37,548 nucleotides of DNA from Planctomycetota bacterium (GTDB lineage Bacteria; Planctomycetota; Planctomycetia; Pirellulales; PALSA-1355). Numbering within the stretch: position 1 is the stretch's first letter; each line of letters opens with the position of its first letter. The stretch is from positions 1 through 37,548 of the forward strand of contig QQVE01000023.1 in NCBI GenBank assembly GCA_003389325.1, written 5' to 3'. Position numbers and translations under genes: made by a program. A model generated the notes under the pieces. That model had not been told where the DNA came from, did no database searches, and saw only the letters and a program-made list of their open reading frames with translations. Below are positions 33,340 through 37,548 of this stretch, piece after piece.

Positions 33340-35715
33340 TTACGACGACGTCTCGGACGGCTCCTCCGTCTCCGACGGGCTCTTGTTCGGCGTTTCGGCC
33401 GCCATCAGCAGCTCGACGCCGTGCCGCGCCACGTCGTCCTTCACGCCGTTGACCACCGAGCCCAGCACGTTGATGCCCACCGAGCGCAGCCGCTCGACCG
33501 CCTCGTACAGGTTGGGCACTTTGCTCACGTCGCGCAGCACCGAGACGATGCAGGCGTCGACATGCTGGCCGATCAGCAACGGGTCGGTCACTTTCAGCAC
33601 GGGGCCGGCATCGATCACCACGTAGTCGAACTGCACCGACAGCGCGGCGATGGTCGTCCCCAGAAACGAGCTCGACAGCGCCTGCACGCTGCGCAGATCG
33701 CAACGCCCGGCCGGCATCAGCCACAGGTTGGCCGTCCGCGTCGGATGAATCACCGCGTCGCGCTCCGATTCGCCCCGCAGCAGCTCGCTCAGGCCCGGAT
33801 CCTGCGGCAGCTCGAACACGCGGTGCACGCCGGGATTGCGGATGTCGGCGTCGATCAACAGGGTCCGTCGCCCGCTGCGTGCCAGGCTGGCCGCCAACTG
33901 CGAGCTGGTGGTCGTCTTTCCTTCGCGCGGCTCGGCGCTGGTGACCATCACCACGCGCGGCGATTCGGCTGCCGTGGTATGAATCAGCGCGGTCCGGGTG
34001 CCGTCGATGCGTTCGGCCATCAGGGCCTTGAGCACCGCGGGCCCCTTGCCGCCGCGGATGCGGCGGAACGCCCGGCCGGAGATATTCGGCAGCTCGCCCA
34101 TCACGCGAATGCCCAGCCCGTCGTTCACCTCGTCGACCGAGTTGATCTTGCGCGACTGGAATTCGGCCACGGCCACGCCGAGCAGCACCAGGCTGAAGCT
34201 GAGAATGCCGGCGAAAACCACGGCGATATACTTTCGCATCGCGTCGCCGCGGCTATTCTCCAGAATCGCGTCGTCGAGCTTTTTGATGCGGTCTTGAGCC
34301 AGCCGCTCTTCGAGGTCGGCTCGGTCCAGCTTGGCGGCCAACTCGTTTTTCAACAGCCGCGAGGCCTCGACTTCCTCCTGCAAAGCCGTGACTTCCGCAG
34401 CGGAACTCTTCAGCTTCGAAACCTCGGCCGTCTTCTTCGCCACGTTCTCCTCGACCTTGGCGAGCTCTTCCTCGAGGTACTTTTTCTTTTCCTCCAGGTG
34501 CTCAAGGCTCAGCGGTTCCAGGTCCTCTTTCCGTTGCAGCGCACGGGCCACGAGCATCTCGAGCAAACGCGGCCGCAATTCTGTCTTGCGCTCCTCGATG
34601 CCTTCTTCCAGATGCAAAATCTGCCGCTGCAGGTTGCGCACGTAGTCGACGTCGGCATTGACGACGTGGGTTCGCACCTGGTTGAGGTAGTCCTGGTATT
34701 GCCCCAACTGCTGTGTCAACTGCATGATCACCGGGTCGCGCTGCAACTCGGCCTCGATCATCGCATCGGGCGGTTTCGCGTGCTCCGGGTGCTCCTTGCG
34801 CGTCTTGGCCATTAAGATGTCGACGTCGGCCATCGAAATCTGATCGAGAATATTCTGGCGCTCGCGGATCGCGAAGTGCAGATCCTCCATCGCCAGTTGC
34901 TTCTTGACCTGGGCTTCCTCTGAGTCCTCCGTGCCGTGAACCGCGGCCTGCGTCTGTAGTGACTTCATCAAGGCCGTGTGCGTGGCCGCATGCTGCTCAA
35001 ACGCCCGGCGCAGCTCGTCGTTGCGGGCGAGCTGTTCGTTCTTCTTCTTCTCAACAATCTCCTCGATGTACGCATCCACGACCGCGTTGACGATCTTGAC
35101 TGTGTCCGAGGGACTCTTTCCCTTCATGCTCACCCGCATCAGTTCGGCGTCGCCGGGATAGTCGATCACCAATTCGTCGCGCAGCCAGGAAACGGGGTCT
35201 TCGGGATGCTCCTTGATCGTCCCCAGCCGGTCGATTTCGGGGTCGCGCAGCACGCTGCTGAGCACAGGCCCGCTGACGATAAGCTGTTGTTGCGTCCGCT
35301 TGAAAACGGCGAACTCCTCCTGGGCCACGCGCTCCTTGTCGAGCACCGAGGGCTCCTGTCCCGAGACCTGCACCAGGGCGAACGCCTCGTACTTGACCGG
35401 TAACAGGAACCACAGCAGCCCCGCGGCCAGGGTCGCGACCGTCACCCCCAAGCCCACCGCCAGCGTCCAGCGCCGACGCAGGGCGTGCCACAATTCGAGC
35501 GGGTTCGGCTTCGACGACAGAATCTCGGGACGCGGCGGCGGACCGTACGACCAGTTCGGGTTCGAGATCGCCGGAAGGTTGTTTCCGCCGATCGGCGCGA
35601 GCATGCCGCCGGTGGGGTGAATCGTTCCGCCGTTGCCCCCCTCGCCGCCTTGCGCGGCATCGTGAGGACCCTGCTGGAAATCGCCCGGGTCGGAAGTGGG
35701 ATCCGTGGGAGCCAT
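33340..35715 (-). CDS. Wzz-type chain-length protein fused to BY-kinase-like ATPase
   Basis: A 791-residue polysaccharide co-polymerase. The first 50 residues are Gly/Pro-rich. A Wzz domain follows with membrane segments near residues 83-105 (LAVGLGVTVATLAAGLLWFLL) and about 505-525 (YIAVVFAGILSFSLVLLG), separated by a long coiled coil. The C-terminal CpsD/CapB-like domain has Walker A SAEPREGKTTT (about 593-603), Walker A' TLLIDADIRNPG and Walker B YVVIDAGPVLKVTD. BY-kinases normally end in a Tyr cluster that is autophosphorylated; here the tail is SPSETEEPSETSS with no Tyr. Start ATG at 35715; a TTG six bases upstream is the alternative. It lies between exosortase and EpsI genes. Confidence 0.9.
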   Translation of the reverse strand: MAPTDPTSDPGDFQQGPHDAAQGGEGGNGGTIHPTGGMLAPIGGNNLPAISNPNWSYGPPPRPEILSSKPNPLELWHALRRRWTLAVGLGVTVATLAAGLLWFLLPVKYEAFALVQVSGQEPSVLDKERVAQEEFAVFKRTQQQLIVSGPVLSSVLRDPEIDRLGTIKEHPEDPVSWLRDELVIDYPGDAELMRVSMKGKSPSDTVKIVNAVVDAYIEEIVEKKKNEQLARNDELRRAFEQHAATHTALMKSLQTQAAVHGTEDSEEAQVKKQLAMEDLHFAIRERQNILDQISMADVDILMAKTRKEHPEHAKPPDAMIEAELQRDPVIMQLTQQLGQYQDYLNQVRTHVVNADVDYVRNLQRQILHLEEGIEERKTELRPRLLEMLVARALQRKEDLEPLSLEHLEEKKKYLEEELAKVEENVAKKTAEVSKLKSSAAEVTALQEEVEASRLLKNELAAKLDRADLEERLAQDRIKKLDDAILENSRGDAMRKYIAVVFAGILSFSLVLLGVAVAEFQSRKINSVDEVNDGLGIRVMGELPNISGRAFRRIRGGKGPAVLKALMAERIDGTRTALIHTTAAESPRVVMVTSAEPREGKTTTSSQLAASLARSGRRTLLIDADIRNPGVHRVFELPQDPGLSELLRGESERDAVIHPTRTANLWLMPAGRCDLRSVQALSSSFLGTTIAALSVQFDYVVIDAGPVLKVTDPLLIGQHVDACIVSVLRDVSKVPNLYEAVERLRSVGINVLGSVVNGVKDDVARHGVELLMAAETPNKSPSETEEPSETSS

Positions 35716-35946
35716 GTTCAACCTGCTTTCGATTCCAGGGTTACGAAGCGGGGGACTGCGTGAGCGACCGCGCTGGGTTCGACTGCCGCAAGCGGCGGAC
35801 CACCCGCCAGCGACCCCCGATGTCGGCTTCTCAAGTGATTAGCAAGTCCCGCTTTGTCGCTCTTCGGGCATGCATCCGCTGCCGGCGGCCCGTTGCCTTT
35901 TGGCATCGCCAACCGGTGCGCGGTGTGGTCGAATTGCCACACGCGC

Positions 35947-36867
35947 TTAAGCCACCTGGAGCGGACCGGAGTCGCCCTCTTCAATGAGCAAGTGCGACAG
36001 AATTTGAAACTCTACGTACAACAGCCCCAACGCCATCGGCATCATGAACCAGCCGGCCAGGTCGTGAAACACGAGATCGGCCAGGTCGTGCCCGGCGGTC
36101 AGGTGCAAGATCGCCGTCACGGTGATCCGCGTGATGTTCACGATCAACGCGATCGGCACGGCGCTGAGCACGATCACCACGCGCTCCCACATGGGCCGCT
36201 CGGTGACCAGCGTGATCGCCACGGCCAGCGCCACGAAGATCGTCAGCATCCGCAGTCCGCTACAGGCTTCGACGACGCCGAGAGTCACTTCGCCGTTGTT
36301 GATCGCGATGCGATTTCCCTCGTAGAAGGCAGAGATGCCCATCGTCTGCAAGGTGTAGGTGCTGGCGATCGTGGCCAACTGCTGCAACGGCGCGAGCAAT
36401 CTGGCATCCAGGAAGCCCGGCAAGGGAAACATGAAAATCAAAAACGCGATGGGAGGCCCCGCCCAGCGAAGCGTCTGCCAACCGCCAACCAGCAGGAACA
36501 CGCCCGCCACCGAAGGCACGAACGACACCATCTCCGGCACGTGGTTGGGAAAGTAAGTCGCTCCCAGCCGCATGCCGAGGCCGGCCGCCAGCAAGCCCAC
36601 GCCGGCCCAACGAGCCGTCGTCGTCACCTTGCCGAACGGCTCGTACCGCATCCACATCAGGATCACGGTAAAAATCGGGACCAGCCAGCCGTGCGAGTAC
36701 TTGGGGTTGTCCCAAAACTGCTTGGCACCCCGGTAGTCCAGCGAATTCCAGTACGTGTAAATCAACACGCCCATCAGACCAACCAGGACGGCCCACGGCA
36801 CGACTTGATCGGAGTTCTTCTTGAGCGTGTCGGTGAGGCTAGGTTGGGGACTACTTTGTTCCGCCAT
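35947..36867 (-). CDS. Exosortase
   Basis: A 306-residue membrane protein with about eight transmembrane segments. The catalytic residues of the exosortase/archaeosortase family are all in place: Cys202 in VVEACSGLRML, Arg247 in VNITRITV and His268 in DLVFHDLAGW. The first conserved motif KYSHGWLVP is at 56-64. Exosortases cleave proteins at a C-terminal PEP-CTERM-like sorting signal and are tied to exopolysaccharide synthesis. The planctomycete type often called exosortase U is a reasonable guess, but cannot be settled by eye. The ATG at 36867 has GGAGAAG seven bases upstream; the longer upstream frame is arginine-rich noise. Confidence 0.9.
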   Translation of the reverse strand: MAEQSSPQPSLTDTLKKNSDQVVPWAVLVGLMGVLIYTYWNSLDYRGAKQFWDNPKYSHGWLVPIFTVILMWMRYEPFGKVTTTARWAGVGLLAAGLGMRLGATYFPNHVPEMVSFVPSVAGVFLLVGGWQTLRWAGPPIAFLIFMFPLPGFLDARLLAPLQQLATIASTYTLQTMGISAFYEGNRIAINNGEVTLGVVEACSGLRMLTIFVALAVAITLVTERPMWERVVIVLSAVPIALIVNITRITVTAILHLTAGHDLADLVFHDLAGWFMMPMALGLLYVEFQILSHLLIEEGDSGPLQVA

Positions 36868-37548
36868 CGGGAAGCTTCTCCAGTGGTCGCCTGAAAGCGT
36901 GGGTTGCGAAACGGGACGGAGTCGACGGCGGCACGCGGTAACCGGCCTCGCTAGCAAGCGCCGGCCTGGGCAGCACGTCAAGCAGGTTGCATCGTCGAAG
37001 TGAGCGGTCGCCTGTTCCTGTGAGTGTTCCTTGTACGAGCTCGAATTTGCGGCGTGTGACGAGTCACTCCCGAACGGGCACGCCGAACTCAGCGGATTGC
37101 AGACAACCTTCTCGGCTGCCTCCGCTCACAGGCAATTGTCCTGAATTGCCTCCCAAGGAAAGCACGCGTCCCCTTTCGCACCATGCCAGTCGAAAACAAC
37201 CAACCCCAAACGTGCGATCAGGGACCCAGAACTTCACGATACGCGCACCCCCTCGCATTGTCAAACACTTTCCAACGCCCAGGAAATCCCCCCATCTTTC
37301 GTTACCGTGGGGCCGCAATATTGCCACCGTTTCCTAATACTTCTCAAACAACAAGAAGTTGGGAAAGCCACGCGATCTGAGGGCACTCCGCTGAAACGAA
37401 ATTTGCGCTTGAGGCGAAAGTGTGTGTTGGAGTTTGCCGATTAGTAGGGCGGTGACGGTCGCGCGGGGTGGAGGGCCGTCGGGTGTTGCTGCGCGAGTGG
37501 GTCGCGAGCCGTGCGGAGCTTTGTGCGCACGGGGCGAGGTTGAAGTTG
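36868..37548. other. Region upstream of the exosortase gene without a supported gene
   Basis: Six hundred and eighty bases with no frame of convincing composition on either strand. One small hairpin, ACTTCT/AGAAGT, sits at 37339-37359. I looked for sigma54-type promoters, which control some exosortase loci, and saw none with correct spacing. The last 100 bases are GC-rich and may be the edge of a neighbouring gene or a repeat. Confidence 0.4.

Noticed and set aside
37339..37359. Hairpin ACTTCT/AGAAGT upstream of the exosortase gene as terminator or operator
   Set aside because: Only 6 bp, no T run and no second copy; too weak to call.

Overview
The window reads as a chromosomal segment of a high-GC planctomycete, most likely a Pirellulales relative. 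The evidence is a 16S rRNA gene with no tRNA or 23S gene behind it, a DUF1559 pseudopilin-like protein, an exosortase/EpsI/BY-kinase export locus, a fused TsaC/Sua5-LMW phosphatase, and a MoxR-DUF58-VWA operon. The species assignment is inference; no database search was possible.

Layout. 1-688 is the 3' part of 16S rRNA, followed by a terminator and a degenerate Y1/RAYT-type transposase gene. 1566-11308 is a housekeeping and accessory stretch: 2OG-Fe(II) oxygenase, PH-domain membrane protein, pyroglutamyl-peptidase-like protein, HGSNAT-like membrane acyltransferase, Memo-family protein, CbiE/CbiT methyltransferase overlapping a BshB1-like deacetylase, RluD-type pseudouridine synthase, a TPR-like membrane-anchored protein and one unknown. 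11574-16170 holds a YdiJ-type FAD/Fe-S dehydrogenase, RpiB and the TsaC-phosphatase fusion.

16355-19043 is a complete 2.69-kb IS1-like mobile element with perfect 29-bp terminal inverted repeats and an 8-bp target duplication (CACAAGGG). Beyond the DDE transposase it carries an XRE-type repressor, a HARE-HTH protein, a small protein behind the transposase, a chain of RNA hairpins, and a gene for a tRNA-like RNA with an unusual 9-bp acceptor/3-bp T-stem geometry, a long variable arm, discriminator G and anticodon UAU. The repressor promoter and the transposase promoter both carry the same dyad, GTCTAT-N6-ATAGAC, over the -10 box. The transposase has three AUA codons, one of them six residues before the catalytic Glu. 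This element, a selfish DNA with its own repressor and its own non-canonical tRNA, is the strongest candidate here for an undescribed system.

19241-23930 is a co-directional MoxR/DUF58/VWA operon with a methyltransferase. 23961-30868 contains a metallophosphoesterase, a PAS-GAF-receiver protein, a small membrane protein, a MORN-type repeat protein and a long coiled-coil membrane protein with a Cys-rich knuckle. 31167-32291 is the DUF1559 protein. 32405-36867 is the exosortase locus on the minus strand (exosortase, Wzz/BY-kinase, EpsI-type protein). The last 680 bases show no gene I can support.
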